Positions 24,452 to 37,064 of a DNA stretch of 64,000 nucleotides are shown here, piece by piece. Numbering within the stretch: position 1 is the stretch's first letter; each line of letters opens with the position of its first letter. The notes under the pieces are model-generated. The model was given only the letters and a program-made list of their open reading frames with translations. It was not told the origin of the DNA and ran no database searches. The stretch comes from an uncultured Pelagibacteraceae bacterium. GTDB taxonomy: Bacteria; Pseudomonadota; Alphaproteobacteria; Pelagibacterales; Pelagibacteraceae. The stretch is taken from NCBI GenBank assembly GCA_902605865.1, contig CACLEJ010000002.1:1-64000 (forward strand). Direction: 5' to 3'. Made by a program: the position numbers and the translations under genes.

Positions 24452-24961
24452 ATGATGAACAAAGATCAAAAGAAACAGTATATAGATAAAATGGCAACAC
24501 AGTTTGATAAGTCTGAAGCTGTTATAGTTACACATTATCAAGGTCTCAATGTATCTCAACTAGATGACTTAAGAAAAAAAATGCGTGAGCACGGTATAAA
24601 GTTTAAAATAACAAATAATAGGATTACAAAACTAGCTTTAGAAAAAACTAAATGTAAAGAACTTTCAGAATTATTTTCTGGACCAACTGCTGTCGCTCTA
24701 TCCGAAGATGCAATAACTTCCGCTAAAATTCTAACTAAATTTTCAAAAGAAAATGAAAACTTAAAAATCTTAGGTGGAATCATGGGTGCAGATATTTTAG
24801 ATGTAGCTGGTGTAAAAAATGTAGCAACATTACCCTCTTTAGATGAGGCTAGAGCTAAAATAGTAGGTATTTTAAGGTCACCTGCACAAAAAATAGCAAG
24901 TATTTTACTTGCACCGGCGTCAAAAATCGCTATTTTAGCGCTCGAAAAATCAAAAAAATAA
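24452..24961 (+). CDS. rplJ: 50S ribosomal protein L10
   Basis: A 169-residue L10. The rRNA-binding part holds 'VTHYQGLNVSQLDDLRKKMREHG' and 'SGPTAVAL'; the C-terminal helix carries the L7/L12 dimers. Two Met codons start the protein (24452 or 24455). The spacing of two bases after rplA leaves no separate leader. Confidence 0.95.
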   Translation: MMNKDQKKQYIDKMATQFDKSEAVIVTHYQGLNVSQLDDLRKKMREHGIKFKITNNRITKLALEKTKCKELSELFSGPTAVALSEDAITSAKILTKFSKENENLKILGGIMGADILDVAGVKNVATLPSLDEARAKIVGILRSPAQKIASILLAPASKIAILALEKSKK

Positions 24962-24985
24962 CCAGGGACAAATTAGATTATTATT

Positions 24986-25357
24986 ATGGCTGACTTAAAT
25001 AAAATTATAGAAGATTTATCAAGCTTAACTGTTGTTGAAGCAGCTGAGCTATCAAAACAATTAGAAGAAAAGTGGGGAGTAACAGCTGCAGCTGCAGTTG
25101 CTGCTGCGCCTGCCGCCGCCGGTGGAGAAGCTCCTGCTGAGGAGAAAGATGATTTTACAATTATGTTAACTTCTGCTGGAGATAAAAAAATTAATGTTAT
25201 AAAAGAAGTAAGAGCCGTAACAGAGCTTGGATTAAAAGAAGCAAAAGATTTAGTTGAAGGTGCACCAAAAGAAGTCAAATCTGGTGTTAATAAAAAAGAA
25301 GCTGAAGAAATAAAAGCTAAGTTAGAAGCTGCAGGCGCAACAGTAGAACTTAAATAA
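24986..25357 (+). CDS. rplL: 50S ribosomal protein L7/L12
   Basis: A 123-residue stalk protein with the N-terminal dimerisation helices, an Ala/Gly-rich hinge (about residues 36-52) and the C-terminal domain '[31 protein letters not shown]' region that contacts elongation factors. It is the last gene before the hairpin that precedes rpoB. Confidence 0.97.
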   Translation: MADLNKIIEDLSSLTVVEAAELSKQLEEKWGVTAAAAVAAAPAAAGGEAPAEEKDDFTIMLTSAGDKKINVIKEVRAVTELGLKEAKDLVEGAPKEVKSGVNKKEAEEIKAKLEAAGATVELK

Positions 25358-25377
25358 ATAAACAAGAAAGAATAGAA

Positions 25378-25404
25378 AATTGCTGACAAATATAATCAGC
25401 AATT
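25378..25404 (+). other. Hairpin in the rplL-rpoB spacer
   Basis: AATTGCTGA-(9 bases)-TCAGCAATT is a perfect 9-bp stem ending nine bases before the rpoB ATG. It has no T-run. In E. coli the same spacer holds an attenuator and an RNase III site; this hairpin is a candidate processing or attenuation site that sets rpoB against rplL expression. Confidence 0.65.
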
Positions 25405-25413
25405 AATTGATAT

Positions 25414-28400
25414 ATGCAATTATCTTTTACAGAAAAAAAGAATATTAGAAAATCTTTTGGAAAGCTTAAGGAAAGCCTCTCAATACCAAACTTAATAGAA
25501 GTACAAAAAAACTCATACAAAGAATTAACAGATTTTAAAGGTGAAGTGGAACAGCACCTGGTCAAAGGTTTTCATAGAGTATTTAAAAGCATATTCCCCA
25601 TTGAAGACTTAAATGATAAAGCAACATTGGAGTATATTTCATATAGACTTGAAAAACCTAAATTTGATGTTGATGAGTGTATTACTAGGGGTTTAACTTA
25701 TTCAGCAGCACTTAAGTGTACTTTAAGATTAGTAGTTTACGAGATAGACCAAGAAAATAATACTAAAGATATTTTATCTGCTAAGGAACAGGAAGTTTAT
25801 ATGGGTGAAGTACCAATGATGACTAATAGTGGTACTTTTATTACTAACGGAGTACAAAGGGTTGTAGTAAATCAAATGCATAGAAGTCCAGGTGTATTTT
25901 TTGATCATGATAAAGGTAAATCGCATGCAAGTGGAAAACTATTATTTAATTGTAGAGTAATTCCAAATAGAGGTTCTTGGTTAGATTTTGAATTTGACGT
26001 TAAAGATTTTTTGTATTTTAGAATTGATAGGAAGAAAAAAATTTTTGTATCAACCTTATTACAAGCATTAGGGTACTCAAAAAATGATATAGTAGATGAG
26101 TTTTATGAAAAAGAAATTTTTACTTATGACGATAATCTAGCTAAATGGAAGACTAAATTTGACCCTGAAAATTATAAAGCTAAAAATTTTTCTGAAGAAA
26201 TAATAGATGCAAAAAATAATAAAGTTTTAGTAAAAACAGGTGAACAAATAAACTTTTTAACTGCAAAAAAACTTGCAAATGATGGTCTAAAAGAAATTCT
26301 AGTATCAAACAGCTCACTTTATGGTCAGTTTTTACATAAAGATATAACTGTTGGTGAGGATAATTTTAAAATTGGAACTGAATTAAATGAGACAATTATT
26401 GAGAAAATTATTGAACACAGAATTAAAACAATAGAAATATCAAAAACAAATTCTATTTCAAAAGGACCTTACCTTTTACAGACGCTTTTAAATGACAAAA
26501 ATGAAAATAAGAATGATGCAATAACTGAGATATATAAAATACTAAGACCGGGCGAACCTCCTACTATTGAAATTGCTGCGCAAATATTTAATAACTTATT
26601 CTTTAGTTCTGATAGATATGACCTGTCAGATGTTGGAAGAGTAAAGATGAATTCTAGATTAGATCTTAACTGTTCTGATAAAATCACAATTTTAAGAAAT
26701 GATGACATACTGGCAATCGTTAAGAAAATGCTAGACCTAAGAGATGGAAAAGACGAAGTAGACGATATAGATCATCTTGGAAATAGAAGAGTAAGATCTG
26801 TAGGAGAACTAGTAGAGAACCAAGCAAGAATTGGTGTTTACAGAATGGAAAGAGCTATAAAGGAAAAAATGACAACATTAGATGTTGAGTCTGCAATGCC
26901 ACAGGATTTGATAAATGCAAAACCATTGACTATCTCGTTAAAAGATTTTTTTGCAACATCCCAACTGTCTCAATTTATGGATCAAACAAATCCTTTATCT
27001 GAAATTACTCACAAAAGAAGAGTTTCAGCCTTAGGACCTGGAGGACTTACAAGAGAAAGAGCTGGATTTGAGGTCAGAGACGTTCATCCAACTCATTATG
27101 GACGTATATGTCCAATAGAAACCCCAGAGGGTCCAAACATTGGATTAATAAATAGTCTTTCAACTTATTCAAAAATTAATAAATATGGCTTTATAGAAAG
27201 TCCCTATAAAAAAGTAGAAAATGGAGTGGTACAGGACAAAATAGAATACCTATCAGCAATGGAAGAAACAAAATTCACGATTGCGCAGGCCAACTCAGTT
27301 TTAGATAAGAATGGAAAATTTGTTGAGGAATTAATTTCTAGTAGAGCAAATTTAGACTTTATTTTGTCAAAACCAGAGAATATAGATTATATAGATGTGT
27401 CTCCCAAACAATTAGTGTCAGTTGCTGCATCTTTGATTCCATTTCTAGAGAATGATGATGCAAATAGAGCTTTAATGGGATCTAATATGATGAGACAGGC
27501 AGTGCCATTATTAAAACCTGAAGCGCCACTTGTTGGCACGGGTATTGAAAGCGATGTTGCACTAGACTCTGGCGTTACAATTGTTGCAAAAAGAGATGGA
27601 ATTGTTGACAAAATTGACGGAAAAAGAATAGTAATTAAAGCTTCAAATGAGAAAGATTATTCAGAGTCTGGTGTAGACATTTATAATTTACAAAAATTTA
27701 AAAGATCAAACCAAAATACATGCATTAACCAAAAACCATTAGTTAGAGTTGGGGATAAGGTAAAATCTGGAGATATAATAGCAGATGGACCATCAACAAA
27801 AACTGGAGAATTAGCTTTAGGTAAAAATGTTACAGTAGCCTTTATGCCTTGGCAAGGATATAATTTTGAGGATTCAATTTTAATATCTGAAAGATGTGTA
27901 ACAGATGACGTATTTACATCAATTCACATTGAGGAATATGAAATTATGGCTAGAGATACTAAGCTAGGTGAAGAAGATATTACCAGGGATATACCCAATA
28001 TAAATGAAGAAGCTTTAAAAAATTTAGATGAATCAGGAATTGTTTATATAGGAGCAGAGGTAAAACCAGGAGATATTTTAGTCGGTAAAGTAACACCAAA
28101 AGGTGATTCCGCATCGGGACCTGAGGAAAAACTTCTAAGATCTATATTTGGAGAAAAAGCTATTGATGTAACAGATACATCTCTAAAAATGCCAAGTGGA
28201 AGTGGTGGAATAGTAGTCGATGTAAGAGTTTTTAATAGACATGGTATTGAAAAAGATGAAAGATCAATAACAATCGAAAGAGCTGAAATTGAGAGTGTTC
28301 AACAAGATAAGATAGTTGAAGAAGATATTTTGGAGAGAAGTATTAAGCAAAGAGCAACATCAATATTATCAAATACTAAATTAAATAAAAAAATAAAAAA

Positions 28401-29496
28401 TTATGATATGGGCACTAGTTTAAATGAGGAAATAATTTTTGATTTATTAGTCTCCGATTTATTCAAAATAAGTGTTGATGATACAAAAAAAAACGAAACT
28501 TTGATACAATTAAGATCTCAATATGAAAATGCAAAAAAAGATATTCAAGAAAGGTTTGAAGACAAAGTTCTAAAAATTAGACAAGGAGATGATTTATTAC
28601 CAAGTGTAATGAAAATGGTCAAAGTCTTTGTTGCAATAAAAAGAAGGTTAAGACCAGGTGATAAAATGTCAGGTAGACATGGTAATAAAGGTGTTGTCAG
28701 TAAAATAGTTCCAGTAGAGGACATGCCATATAGAGAAAATGGGAAACCTGTTGATATTGTTTTAAACCCACTAGGTGTACCAAGTAGAATGAATGTGGGT
28801 CAAATTTTAGAAACCCATCTTGGATGGTCGTGTAAAGAACTTGGTGAACAATTGACTAATTTAATAAATAAAAACCAGAAGAAAATTGAAAAAGAGGAAA
28901 AAATTTCTAAATTTTTAAAATCTGTGTACGGAAATGAAGTTTATGATGTTAATATTGATAATTTGACAAACTCTGAATTTAGAGATTTATGTCAAAATAT
29001 TCAAAATGGAGTTCCAATTTCTACTCCTGTTTTTGATGGTGCAAAAGAAAAAGATGTAACTAAGATGTTGGATTTAGCAAACTTACCTAAGTCAGGTCAG
29101 ACTTCTTTATGGGATGGTAGAACAGGAGAGAAATTCGATAGACCCGTTACAGTTGGAATTATTTATATGCTTAAATTACATCACTTGGTAGAAGATAAAA
29201 TTCATGCAAGATCAACAGGACCTTATAGCTTAGTGACTCAACAACCACTTGGAGGAAAAGCACAGTTAGGTGGCCAAAGATTTGGTGAAATGGAGGTTTG
29301 GGCCCTTGAAGCGTATGGTGCCTCTTACACTCTACAAGAAATATTAACAGTGAAATCAGATGATGTTGCCGGAAGAGTAAAAGTTTATGAAACAATTGTA
29401 AAAGGTGAGGAAAATTTCGAGTCGGGTATACCTGAATCATTTAACGTATTAGTAAAAGAAATTAAGTCATTAGCTTTAAATGTGGAGTTAAATTAA
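25414..29496 (+). CDS. rpoB: RNA polymerase subunit beta
   Basis: A 1360-residue beta subunit. It contains the rifampicin region '[20 protein letters not shown]' near residues 515-535, '[20 protein letters not shown]', '[14 protein letters not shown]' near 1085 and the C-terminal '[20 protein letters not shown]'. All belong to the catalytic core. The rifampicin-contact residues D and H in this segment are the usual sensitive-type ones. The gene is three bases ahead of rpoC. Confidence 0.99.
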   Translation: MQLSFTEKKNIRKSFGKLKESLSIPNLIEVQKNSYKELTDFKGEVEQHLVKGFHRVFKSIFPIEDLNDKATLEYISYRLEKPKFDVDECITRGLTYSAALKCTLRLVVYEIDQENNTKDILSAKEQEVYMGEVPMMTNSGTFITNGVQRVVVNQMHRSPGVFFDHDKGKSHASGKLLFNCRVIPNRGSWLDFEFDVKDFLYFRIDRKKKIFVSTLLQALGYSKNDIVDEFYEKEIFTYDDNLAKWKTKFDPENYKAKNFSEEIIDAKNNKVLVKTGEQINFLTAKKLANDGLKEILVSNSSLYGQFLHKDITVGEDNFKIGTELNETIIEKIIEHRIKTIEISKTNSISKGPYLLQTLLNDKNENKNDAITEIYKILRPGEPPTIEIAAQIFNNLFFSSDRYDLSDVGRVKMNSRLDLNCSDKITILRNDDILAIVKKMLDLRDGKDEVDDIDHLGNRRVRSVGELVENQARIGVYRMERAIKEKMTTLDVESAMPQDLINAKPLTISLKDFFATSQLSQFMDQTNPLSEITHKRRVSALGPGGLTRERAGFEVRDVHPTHYGRICPIETPEGPNIGLINSLSTYSKINKYGFIESPYKKVENGVVQDKIEYLSAMEETKFTIAQANSVLDKNGKFVEELISSRANLDFILSKPENIDYIDVSPKQLVSVAASLIPFLENDDANRALMGSNMMRQAVPLLKPEAPLVGTGIESDVALDSGVTIVAKRDGIVDKIDGKRIVIKASNEKDYSESGVDIYNLQKFKRSNQNTCINQKPLVRVGDKVKSGDIIADGPSTKTGELALGKNVTVAFMPWQGYNFEDSILISERCVTDDVFTSIHIEEYEIMARDTKLGEEDITRDIPNINEEALKNLDESGIVYIGAEVKPGDILVGKVTPKGDSASGPEEKLLRSIFGEKAIDVTDTSLKMPSGSGGIVVDVRVFNRHGIEKDERSITIERAEIESVQQDKIVEEDILERSIKQRATSILSNTKLNKKIKNYDMGTSLNEEIIFDLLVSDLFKISVDDTKKNETLIQLRSQYENAKKDIQERFEDKVLKIRQGDDLLPSVMKMVKVFVAIKRRLRPGDKMSGRHGNKGVVSKIVPVEDMPYRENGKPVDIVLNPLGVPSRMNVGQILETHLGWSCKELGEQLTNLINKNQKKIEKEEKISKFLKSVYGNEVYDVNIDNLTNSEFRDLCQNIQNGVPISTPVFDGAKEKDVTKMLDLANLPKSGQTSLWDGRTGEKFDRPVTVGIIYMLKLHHLVEDKIHARSTGPYSLVTQQPLGGKAQLGGQRFGEMEVWALEAYGASYTLQEILTVKSDDVAGRVKVYETIVKGEENFESGIPESFNVLVKEIKSLALNVELN

Positions 29497-29499
29497 AAT

Positions 29500-32400
29500 A
29501 TGAGCAAAGAACTATCAGATTTATTTAAATCATCAGAAATATCTGAAGCACAAAATTTTAATAGTATTAAAATTACATTGGCAAGTCCTGAAAAAATAAA
29601 ATCGTGGACTTTTGGTGAAATAAAAAAACCAGAAACAATAAATTATAGAACTTTTAGACCAGAAAAAGACGGCCTGTTTTGTGCAAGAATCTTTGGACCA
29701 ATCAAAGATTACGAATGCTTATGTGGTAAATATAAGCGAATGAAATTTCGAGGTATTATTTGTGAAAAATGTGGTGTTGAGGTTACAAAATCAAATGTAC
29801 GTAGAGAGAGAATGGGTCATATCAATCTAGCAACACCAGTTGCTCATATTTGGTTTTTAAAGTCTCTACCTAGCAGAATTTCTTTAGTTGTAGACATGAA
29901 ATTAAAAGAGGTAGAAAGAGTACTGTATTTTGAAAACTTTATTGTAATTGAACCAGGATTAACCGGTTTAAAGAAAAACCAATTATTAGGCGAAGAGGAA
30001 CTTATTAAATATCAAGATGATTATGGCGAAGAAGCATTTACCGCTGGTATAGGTGCCGAAGCAATACTTGAAATTCTTAAATCAATAAATTTAGAAGAAG
30101 AAAGAGAACTGCTTATTAAGAATATTAAAGAAACAAAATCAAAAGTTAATGAGGAAAGATCTATTAAAAGATTAAAATTAATAGAATCATTTATTGAAAC
30201 AGGCAATAAACCAGAATGGATGATACTTACTACAGTTCCCGTTATTCCTCCAGAATTAAGACCCTTAGTTCCTTTAGATGGTGGTCGATTTGCAACATCT
30301 GATTTAAATGATCTTTACAGAAGAGTTATAAACAGAAATAACAGATTAAAAAGACTTATAGACTTAAAAGCACCTGACATAATTGTTAGAAATGAAAAGA
30401 GAATGCTTCAAGAGTCTGTAGATGCACTTTTTGATAATGGTAGAAGAGGAAGAGTAATAACTGGCACAGGAAAAAGACCTCTTAAATCTTTGGCAGAAAT
30501 GTTAAAAGGAAAACAAGGAAGATTTAGACAAAATCTTTTAGGTAAAAGAGTTGACTATTCAGGTAGATCAGTAATCGTTGTAGGTCCAGATCTTAAACTA
30601 CATGAGTGTGGATTACCAAAAAAAATGGCATTAGAATTATTTAAACCATTTTTATACGCCCGTTTAAATAAGCTAGGTTTAGCTTCAACTATTAAACAAG
30701 CTAAGAAATTAGTTGAACGAGAGAGAACAGAGGTCTGGGATGCGCTAGAGTTAATAGTAAGAGAACATCCAGTAATATTAAATAGAGCTCCTACACTTCA
30801 CAGATTAGGTGTTCAAGCTTTCGAACCAAAACTAATTGAAGGTAATGCAATAGAGCTTCATCCTTTAACATGCGCAGCATTTAATGCAGATTTTGATGGT
30901 GATCAGATGGCGGTACACGTGCCATTGAGTTTAGAAGCACAATTAGAGGCAAGAGTGTTAATGATGTCTACAAATAATATTTTAAGTCCTTCTAATGGTA
31001 AGCCTATAATTGTTCCGAGTCAGGACATGATACTTGGTATATATTATTTATCACAACCTCCAGTTCAAGACGAAAGAGTTGAAGGATATTTTGTTAATAC
31101 TTCTGAAATAGAGCATGCATTAGAATCAGGACAAATTAAAGTACATTCTAGAATAGTTTCTAGATTTGAAACTGTTGATGAAAAAGGTAATACCAAGTTT
31201 GAAAAACATATAAGTACAGCAGGAAGATTTTTATTATCAAATATAATTCCAAAAAATATAAATAATAACTTTTCATTAGTTGACAGATTGCTACCAAAAA
31301 AAATAGTTTCTGAAGTTATTGATCATGTTTTTAGATTTTCTGGTCAGAAAAGTACTGTAATTTTTTGTGATAAATTAAAAGATATTGGATTTAAACATGC
31401 ATTCAAGGCTGGAATTTCATTTGGAAAAGATGATCTTTTAATACCAGATAATAAAGAACAATTAATTGATGAGACTAAAAAGTTAATTGCTGATTACGAA
31501 GGACAATATGCTGAAGGTCTTATAACAAGAGGTGAGAAGTATAATAAGGTAATTGATGCATGGTCTAAATGTACAGATAGAGTTGCATCAGAAATGATGA
31601 AAAGAATTTCAGCTACTGAAGTTACTGAAGATGGTTTAAAAATTAATTCTGTTTTCATGATGGCAGATAGTGGTGCCAGAGGTTCAGCTGCACAAATGAA
31701 ACAATTAGCTGGGATGAGAGGTTTAATAGCTAAACCCTCTGGTGAAATTATTGAAACTCCAATTACCTCAAATTTTAAAGAGGGACTTACTGCACTTGAA
31801 TATTTTAACTCAACACACGGAGCTAGAAAAGGTTTAGCTGATACAGCCCTTAAAACAGCTAGCTCAGGTTATTTAACCAGAAGATTGTGTGATGTTGCTC
31901 AGGACTTAACTGTAACAAAAATAAAATGTGATAATCCAGGATCTATTGAACTTTCAGAAGTTTTGGAAGGTGGAAATATCATGGTTAGTTTATCAGAGCG
32001 TGCTTTAGGAAGAGTTACAGCACAAGACGTAAAGAATCCATTATCAGGGGATATAATTATTAAAAAAGAAGAAATGATCGATGAAGCTGCTTGTGAAAAA
32101 ATAGATGCAGCAGGAGTTAAATTGTTAAAAGTCTACTCTGTTATGACATGCAGTTCTAAAGAAGGCGTCTGCGCAACGTGTTACGGAAGAGATCTTTCGA
32201 GAGGTAAAATGGTTCATGTAGGAGAAGCTATTGGTATGATTTCAGCTCAATCAATTGGAGAACCAGGAACACAGTTAACTATGAGAACCTTCCACGTTGG
32301 AGGGACAGCATCAGTTAAACAAGAGTCTCAAATTGTATCAAATTCAGAGGGAACGTTAAAAATTGTTAATACAAACTTAATAAAAGACTCAAAAAATAAT

Positions 32401-33663
32401 CAAATTGTTATGGGTAGAAATACAGTTATATCAATAGAGGATGACAATGGATTACAAGTAGCAACTTATAAAGTTCCCTACGGTTCAAAATTATTCTTTG
32501 AAAATGATCAAAAAATTAAAAAAGGTGCTAAAATTTGTGAATGGGATCCTTATACAACACCAGTCATTGCAGAAAAAGATGGTATAGCTAATTATGTAGA
32601 TTTAATTGATGGAGTTTCAATTGCAGAAACAGTAGATGATGCCACTGGAATATCAACAAAAGCAGTAGTCGATTGGAAAACTCAATCAAAAAATACTGAC
32701 TTAAAACCAAGAATAACTTTAAGGGATGCAAAAGGAAATGTTATTAAAAAAGCTGACGATAATGAAGCAAGGTATTATTTAGTTCCAGACTCGATTTTAT
32801 CAGTCAAAGATGGTGCAAAGATTTCAGCTGGTGATGTTATTGCAAGATTACCTAAAGAAACAACAAAAACAAAAGATATTACTGGTGGGTTACCTAGAGT
32901 TGCTGAGTTATTTGAAGCAAGAAAAGCAAAAGATAGTGCAATTATAGCTGAAAATGATGGAAGTGTTATTTTTGGTAAAGAAGTTAGAGGTAAACAAAGA
33001 GTTACAATTGAAGCTGAAAATGGCGATACATCAAGTTACTTAATCCCTAAGGGCAAACATATTAATTTTAACCAAGGTGAAAAGATTAAAAAAGGTGAAT
33101 ATCTACTTGATGGTCAACCGTTGCCTCATGATATTTTAAGAATATTGGGTATAGAGGAATTGACAGAATATTTTGTTAACCAAGTTCAAGATGTTTATAG
33201 ACTTCAAGGTGTAATTATAAACGATAAACATATTGAAACTATCCTAAGACAAATGCTTAAAAAAGTTGAAGTCAAAGAGACAGGAGATAGCAAGTTATTA
33301 CCAGGTGAAGTAGTGGATAGAATAAAATTTGAGACTATGAATGAAGAATTAGTTGCAGATGGAAAAAAACCTGCGGTGGGTGAAAGAGTGTTAATGGGTA
33401 TCACTAAAGCTTCATTACAAACAGAGTCATTTATTTCAGCTGCGTCCTTCCAAGAAACTACAAGAGTATTAACTGATGCCGCAATTAAAGGAAAAGTTGA
33501 TAAACTTACAGGTCTAAAGGAAAACGTAATTGTTGGAAGATTAGTTCCTGCTGGCACAGGCGCGATCAAAAATTCGTGGAATAAAAAAGCAATAAATGAT
33601 GACCAAAAATTTTTATCAGAGCAAGAGAGCTCTGACACATCTGAAGCTCAAATAAATCAATAA
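29500..33663 (+). CDS. rpoC: RNA polymerase subunit beta'
   Basis: A 1387-residue beta' subunit. The N-terminal zinc site is '[23 protein letters not shown]' (about residues 70-92), the catalytic Mg motif NADFDGDQ lies near residue 463, the second zinc site has '[17 protein letters not shown]', and the trigger-loop region '[16 protein letters not shown]' is intact. The C-terminal tail is Ser/Glu/Gln-rich. A 162-base gap follows before rpsL. Confidence 0.99.
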   Translation: MSKELSDLFKSSEISEAQNFNSIKITLASPEKIKSWTFGEIKKPETINYRTFRPEKDGLFCARIFGPIKDYECLCGKYKRMKFRGIICEKCGVEVTKSNVRRERMGHINLATPVAHIWFLKSLPSRISLVVDMKLKEVERVLYFENFIVIEPGLTGLKKNQLLGEEELIKYQDDYGEEAFTAGIGAEAILEILKSINLEEERELLIKNIKETKSKVNEERSIKRLKLIESFIETGNKPEWMILTTVPVIPPELRPLVPLDGGRFATSDLNDLYRRVINRNNRLKRLIDLKAPDIIVRNEKRMLQESVDALFDNGRRGRVITGTGKRPLKSLAEMLKGKQGRFRQNLLGKRVDYSGRSVIVVGPDLKLHECGLPKKMALELFKPFLYARLNKLGLASTIKQAKKLVERERTEVWDALELIVREHPVILNRAPTLHRLGVQAFEPKLIEGNAIELHPLTCAAFNADFDGDQMAVHVPLSLEAQLEARVLMMSTNNILSPSNGKPIIVPSQDMILGIYYLSQPPVQDERVEGYFVNTSEIEHALESGQIKVHSRIVSRFETVDEKGNTKFEKHISTAGRFLLSNIIPKNINNNFSLVDRLLPKKIVSEVIDHVFRFSGQKSTVIFCDKLKDIGFKHAFKAGISFGKDDLLIPDNKEQLIDETKKLIADYEGQYAEGLITRGEKYNKVIDAWSKCTDRVASEMMKRISATEVTEDGLKINSVFMMADSGARGSAAQMKQLAGMRGLIAKPSGEIIETPITSNFKEGLTALEYFNSTHGARKGLADTALKTASSGYLTRRLCDVAQDLTVTKIKCDNPGSIELSEVLEGGNIMVSLSERALGRVTAQDVKNPLSGDIIIKKEEMIDEAACEKIDAAGVKLLKVYSVMTCSSKEGVCATCYGRDLSRGKMVHVGEAIGMISAQSIGEPGTQLTMRTFHVGGTASVKQESQIVSNSEGTLKIVNTNLIKDSKNNQIVMGRNTVISIEDDNGLQVATYKVPYGSKLFFENDQKIKKGAKICEWDPYTTPVIAEKDGIANYVDLIDGVSIAETVDDATGISTKAVVDWKTQSKNTDLKPRITLRDAKGNVIKKADDNEARYYLVPDSILSVKDGAKISAGDVIARLPKETTKTKDITGGLPRVAELFEARKAKDSAIIAENDGSVIFGKEVRGKQRVTIEAENGDTSSYLIPKGKHINFNQGEKIKKGEYLLDGQPLPHDILRILGIEELTEYFVNQVQDVYRLQGVIINDKHIETILRQMLKKVEVKETGDSKLLPGEVVDRIKFETMNEELVADGKKPAVGERVLMGITKASLQTESFISAASFQETTRVLTDAAIKGKVDKLTGLKENVIVGRLVPAGTGAIKNSWNKKAINDDQKFLSEQESSDTSEAQINQ

Positions 33664-33692
33664 TTTTAAGTACTTTTAAGCCTTTATTTAGT

Positions 33693-33720
33693 TTGACAAA
33701 TACAATTTCTAATGTATTTT
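33693..33720 (+). promoter_or_regulatory. Candidate promoter of the rpsL (str/S10) gene cluster
   Basis: TTGACA (33693-33698), a perfect -35 box, and TATTTT (33715-33720) are 16 bases apart and about 105 bases upstream of the rpsL ATG. It is the best promoter match in the superoperon and would uncouple the ribosomal genes from rpoBC. Confidence 0.6.
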
Positions 33721-33825
33721 GGCCATGTTTTTGGTTGGAATGTAGTGACTAGTTCACTAAACGCTGCCACAAATAACATGCCAGTTATTTTCATCAAAAA
33801 TATAAAAATTTAGTAAAAAATAATT
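33721..33825 (+). promoter_or_regulatory. rpsL leader with two small hairpins
   Basis: The presumed leader carries AGTGA-CTAGT-TCACT (5-bp stem) and AAATAAC-ATGCCA-GTTATTT (7-bp stem), the latter followed by a short T-rich stretch. Leaders before rpsL have been proposed as attenuators in some proteobacteria, including Rickettsiales; whether this one belongs to such a family cannot be told here. Confidence 0.4.
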
Positions 33826-34197
33826 ATGCCGACTATTAATCAGTTAGTTAGAAAAAGTAGAGTTAAACAAATAACAAGAAACAAAGTGCCTGCTTTGCAG
33901 AAGCAACCTTTGAAGAGAGGTGTTTGCGTAAAGGTTTATACAACAACTCCCAAAAAACCTAATTCAGCCTTAAGAAAAGTAGCTCGTGTTAGATTATCAA
34001 ATGGTTTTGAAGTAACCGCATATATTCCAGGCGAAGGTCATAATTTGCAAGAGCACTCAGTTGTATTAATTCGAGGTGGAAGAGTTAAGGATTTACCAGG
34101 TGTTCGTTATCATATTTTAAGAGGTAATTTAGATACTCAAGGAGTTGCAAATAGAAAACAAAGACGTTCTTTATACGGAACAAAAAAGGGTAAATAA
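33826..34197 (+). CDS. rpsL: 30S ribosomal protein S12
   Basis: A 123-residue S12 with '[21 protein letters not shown]' (the K43-region loop at the decoding centre) and '[14 protein letters not shown]' (the K88 region). Residues linked to streptomycin sensitivity are the wild-type lysines. It is the first gene after the candidate promoter. Confidence 0.98.
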   Translation: MPTINQLVRKSRVKQITRNKVPALQKQPLKRGVCVKVYTTTPKKPNSALRKVARVRLSNGFEVTAYIPGEGHNLQEHSVVLIRGGRVKDLPGVRYHILRGNLDTQGVANRKQRRSLYGTKKGK

Positions 34198-34200
34198 TAA

Positions 34201-34671
34201 ATGTCTAGAAAACGTAAAGCTCCAAAAAAATTAGCTGTTATAGACCCTAAATATAAATCAACAATAATTCCAAAGTTAATAAATTCAATTATGTATGATG
34301 GAAAAAAAACTATTGCTGAAAAAATTATTTACGATGCAATTGAAAAGATTAAAAGCAAATCAAAAGATGAGCCTTTAAACGTTTTTAATGATGCAATTAA
34401 TAATATTAGACCAACAGTTGAAGTAAGATCAAGAAGAGTAGGAGGAGCAACCTATCAGGTTCCTGTTGAAGTAAAATCTAAAAGATCACAAGCTTTAGCT
34501 TTAAGATGGTTAATTGATGCATCCAGAAAACGTAAAGATAAAAAAATGTCTGATAAAATATTTAACGAGATTTATGATGCATATCAAAACAGAGGATCTG
34601 CAATCAAAAAAAAAGAAGACACACATAAAATGGCTGAGTCAAATAAAGCATTTGCTCACTTTAGATGGTAA
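34201..34671 (+). CDS. rpsG: 30S ribosomal protein S7
   Basis: A 156-residue S7, the usual length. It has 'PTVEVRSRRVGGATYQVPVEV' and 'RALRWL'-like 'ALALRWLIDASRKR', and binds the 16S rRNA 3' major domain. Three bases separate it from rpsL. Confidence 0.98.
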   Translation: MSRKRKAPKKLAVIDPKYKSTIIPKLINSIMYDGKKTIAEKIIYDAIEKIKSKSKDEPLNVFNDAINNIRPTVEVRSRRVGGATYQVPVEVKSKRSQALALRWLIDASRKRKDKKMSDKIFNEIYDAYQNRGSAIKKKEDTHKMAESNKAFAHFRW

Positions 34672-34677
34672 TAACTT

Positions 34678-36753
34678 ATGACAAGAACACATACATTAAA
34701 TAAATATAGAAATATTGGAATTATGGCACACATTGATGCCGGCAAGACAACAACTACAGAGAGAATTCTTTATTACACTGGTAAAAGTCATAAAATTGGG
34801 GAAGTACATGATGGTGCTGCAACAATGGACTGGATGGAACAAGAACAAGAAAGAGGAATTACAATAACTTCTGCAGCAACAACATGCTTTTGGAATGATC
34901 ATAGGATTAATATTATTGATACGCCAGGACATGTTGATTTTACAATTGAAGTTGAAAGATCACTAAAAGTTCTTGATGGAGCTGTTGCAGTATTTGATGG
35001 AGTTGCAGGTGTTGAACCTCAATCAGAAACTGTTTGGAGGCAAGCTGATAAATATAAAGTTCCTAGAATTTGTTTTGTAAACAAACTTGATAGAACTGGA
35101 GCAGATTTTTTTCGATGTGTAGAAATGATAAAAGATAGACTGGGTGCAAAACCATTGGTAATGCAAATTCCTATTGGTATTGAAGCATCTTTAAAAGGTG
35201 TTGTTGATTTAGTTAAAATGAAAGCATTAGTATGGAAAAATGAAGATTTAGGTGCGGCATGGGAACTAACAGATATACCTGATGAATTAAAAGACATTTC
35301 TCAAAAATATAGACAAGAATTAGTAGAAACTGCAGTAGAACAAGACGAAAAACTTATGGAAGATTATTTAAGTGGTAGTGATATTTCAGAAAAAGACTTG
35401 ATAAAATGTATTAGAAAGGGTTGTTTGGGGTTTGATTTTGTACCTGTACTTACAGGATCAGCTTTTAAAAACAAAGGTGTTCAACCATTATTAGACGCTG
35501 TGGTAAATTATTTACCTAGCCCAGAGGATATAGGATTAATTAAAGGAACAAGACCTGGATCAGACGATGAAATAGAAATGAAGTTTGATGACAACGCACC
35601 ATTCTCTGCATTAGCATTTAAAGTTGCTAATGATCCATTTGTTGGAAGTTTAACTTTCATAAGAATTTATTCAGGAACTGTAAAATCTGGAACTGGAATT
35701 TATAATACCTCTAAGGATAAAGAGGAAAGGGTTGGTCGTATGCTATTAATGCATGCTAATTCAAGAGAAGATATAAAAGAAGCCAATGCTGGAGACATTG
35801 TTGCTTTAGCAGGATTAAAAAATACAATTACAGGTCATACGCTTGCAAATAAAGATAATCCAGTTTTACTTGAACCAATGGAATTTCCAGACCCAGTTAT
35901 AGAAATTGCTGTTGAGCCTAAAACAAAAGCAGATCAAGAAAAAATGGGAGAAGCCCTTGGAAGATTAGCTAAAGAAGATCCATCTTTTAGAGTAACCTCT
36001 GACGAAGAGTCTGGACAAACAATTATAAAAGGAATGGGAGAACTACACTTGGATATAATAGTTGATAGAATGAAAAGAGAGTTTAAAGTTGAGGCCAATG
36101 TCGGAGCCCCTCAAGTTGCATACAGAGAAACTATACTATCCCCAGCAGAAAATGATTATACACATAAAAAACAAAGTGGTGGTGCCGGGCAATTTGCAAG
36201 AGTAAAACTTACAGTAGAACCACTTGAACCTGGAAAAGGTAGAGAGATAGAAAGTAAAATTAAGGGTGGAGCAATACCAAAAGAATTTATTCCTGGAGTA
36301 GAAAAGGGTGTAGAGACTGTAGCAGATGGAGGTATATTAGCAGGATTCCCACTTATTGATTATAAAGTAACAATTGTAGATGGCTTACACCATGATGTTG
36401 ACTCAAGCGTTTTAGCTTTTGAGTTAGCTTCAAGACAATGCTTTAAAGAAGCTTGTACAAAGGCAACATTGAAATTACTAGAACCAATAATGAGAGTTGA
36501 AGTAGTTACCCCTGAAGATTATATGGGTGATGTAATTGGTGATTTAAACAGTAGGAGAGGCCAAATAAGCACACAAGAACAAAGAGGTAATGCTACTGTT
36601 ATAACAGCTATGGTGCCATTAGCAAATATGTTTGGGTACATAAATAATTTAAGATCAATGTCGCAAGGTAGAGCACAATATTCTATGTTCTTCGATCATT
36701 ACGATAAAGTTCCTCAAAATGTTCAGGATGAAGTAACTAAAAAGACAGGTTAA
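34678..36753 (+). CDS. fusA: Elongation factor G
   Basis: A 691-residue translocase. G1 is [14 protein letters not shown] (near residue 17), G3 is DTPGHVDF, G4 is NKLD; the domain IV segment 'YRETI...[16 protein letters not shown]' and the C-terminal 'GRAQYSM' are present. No tuf follows; rpsJ starts three bases after its stop codon. Confidence 0.98.
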   Translation: MTRTHTLNKYRNIGIMAHIDAGKTTTTERILYYTGKSHKIGEVHDGAATMDWMEQEQERGITITSAATTCFWNDHRINIIDTPGHVDFTIEVERSLKVLDGAVAVFDGVAGVEPQSETVWRQADKYKVPRICFVNKLDRTGADFFRCVEMIKDRLGAKPLVMQIPIGIEASLKGVVDLVKMKALVWKNEDLGAAWELTDIPDELKDISQKYRQELVETAVEQDEKLMEDYLSGSDISEKDLIKCIRKGCLGFDFVPVLTGSAFKNKGVQPLLDAVVNYLPSPEDIGLIKGTRPGSDDEIEMKFDDNAPFSALAFKVANDPFVGSLTFIRIYSGTVKSGTGIYNTSKDKEERVGRMLLMHANSREDIKEANAGDIVALAGLKNTITGHTLANKDNPVLLEPMEFPDPVIEIAVEPKTKADQEKMGEALGRLAKEDPSFRVTSDEESGQTIIKGMGELHLDIIVDRMKREFKVEANVGAPQVAYRETILSPAENDYTHKKQSGGAGQFARVKLTVEPLEPGKGREIESKIKGGAIPKEFIPGVEKGVETVADGGILAGFPLIDYKVTIVDGLHHDVDSSVLAFELASRQCFKEACTKATLKLLEPIMRVEVVTPEDYMGDVIGDLNSRRGQISTQEQRGNATVITAMVPLANMFGYINNLRSMSQGRAQYSMFFDHYDKVPQNVQDEVTKKTG

Positions 36754-36755
36754 TT

Positions 36756-37064
36756 ATGGAAAAGCAAAATATTAGAATAAAACTTAGAGCATATGATAAC
36801 AAAGTTTTAGATCAATCAACCGAAGAAATCGTCAATACTGTAAAAAGGACTGGTGCTAATATAAAAGGCCCAATACCACTTCCTACTAAAAAAGAGAGAT
36901 ACACTGTACTGAGATCACCACATATAGATAAAAAAAGTAGAGAACAGTTTGAAACAAGGACCCACAAAAGATTAATAGATATTATTGAACCAACGCCTGC
37001 AACAGTAGAGGCATTAATGAAGCTAGACTTAGCATCAGGAGTTGATGTGGAGATTAAAATATAA
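36756..37064 (+). CDS. rpsJ: 30S ribosomal protein S10
   Basis: A 102-residue S10, with '[29 protein letters not shown]' (long loop that contacts the 30S head) and '[14 protein letters not shown]'. It also serves as NusE in antitermination. It overlaps rplC by one base, so the str and S10 clusters are joined without a gap. Confidence 0.98.
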   Translation: MEKQNIRIKLRAYDNKVLDQSTEEIVNTVKRTGANIKGPIPLPTKKERYTVLRSPHIDKKSREQFETRTHKRLIDIIEPTPATVEALMKLDLASGVDVEIKI

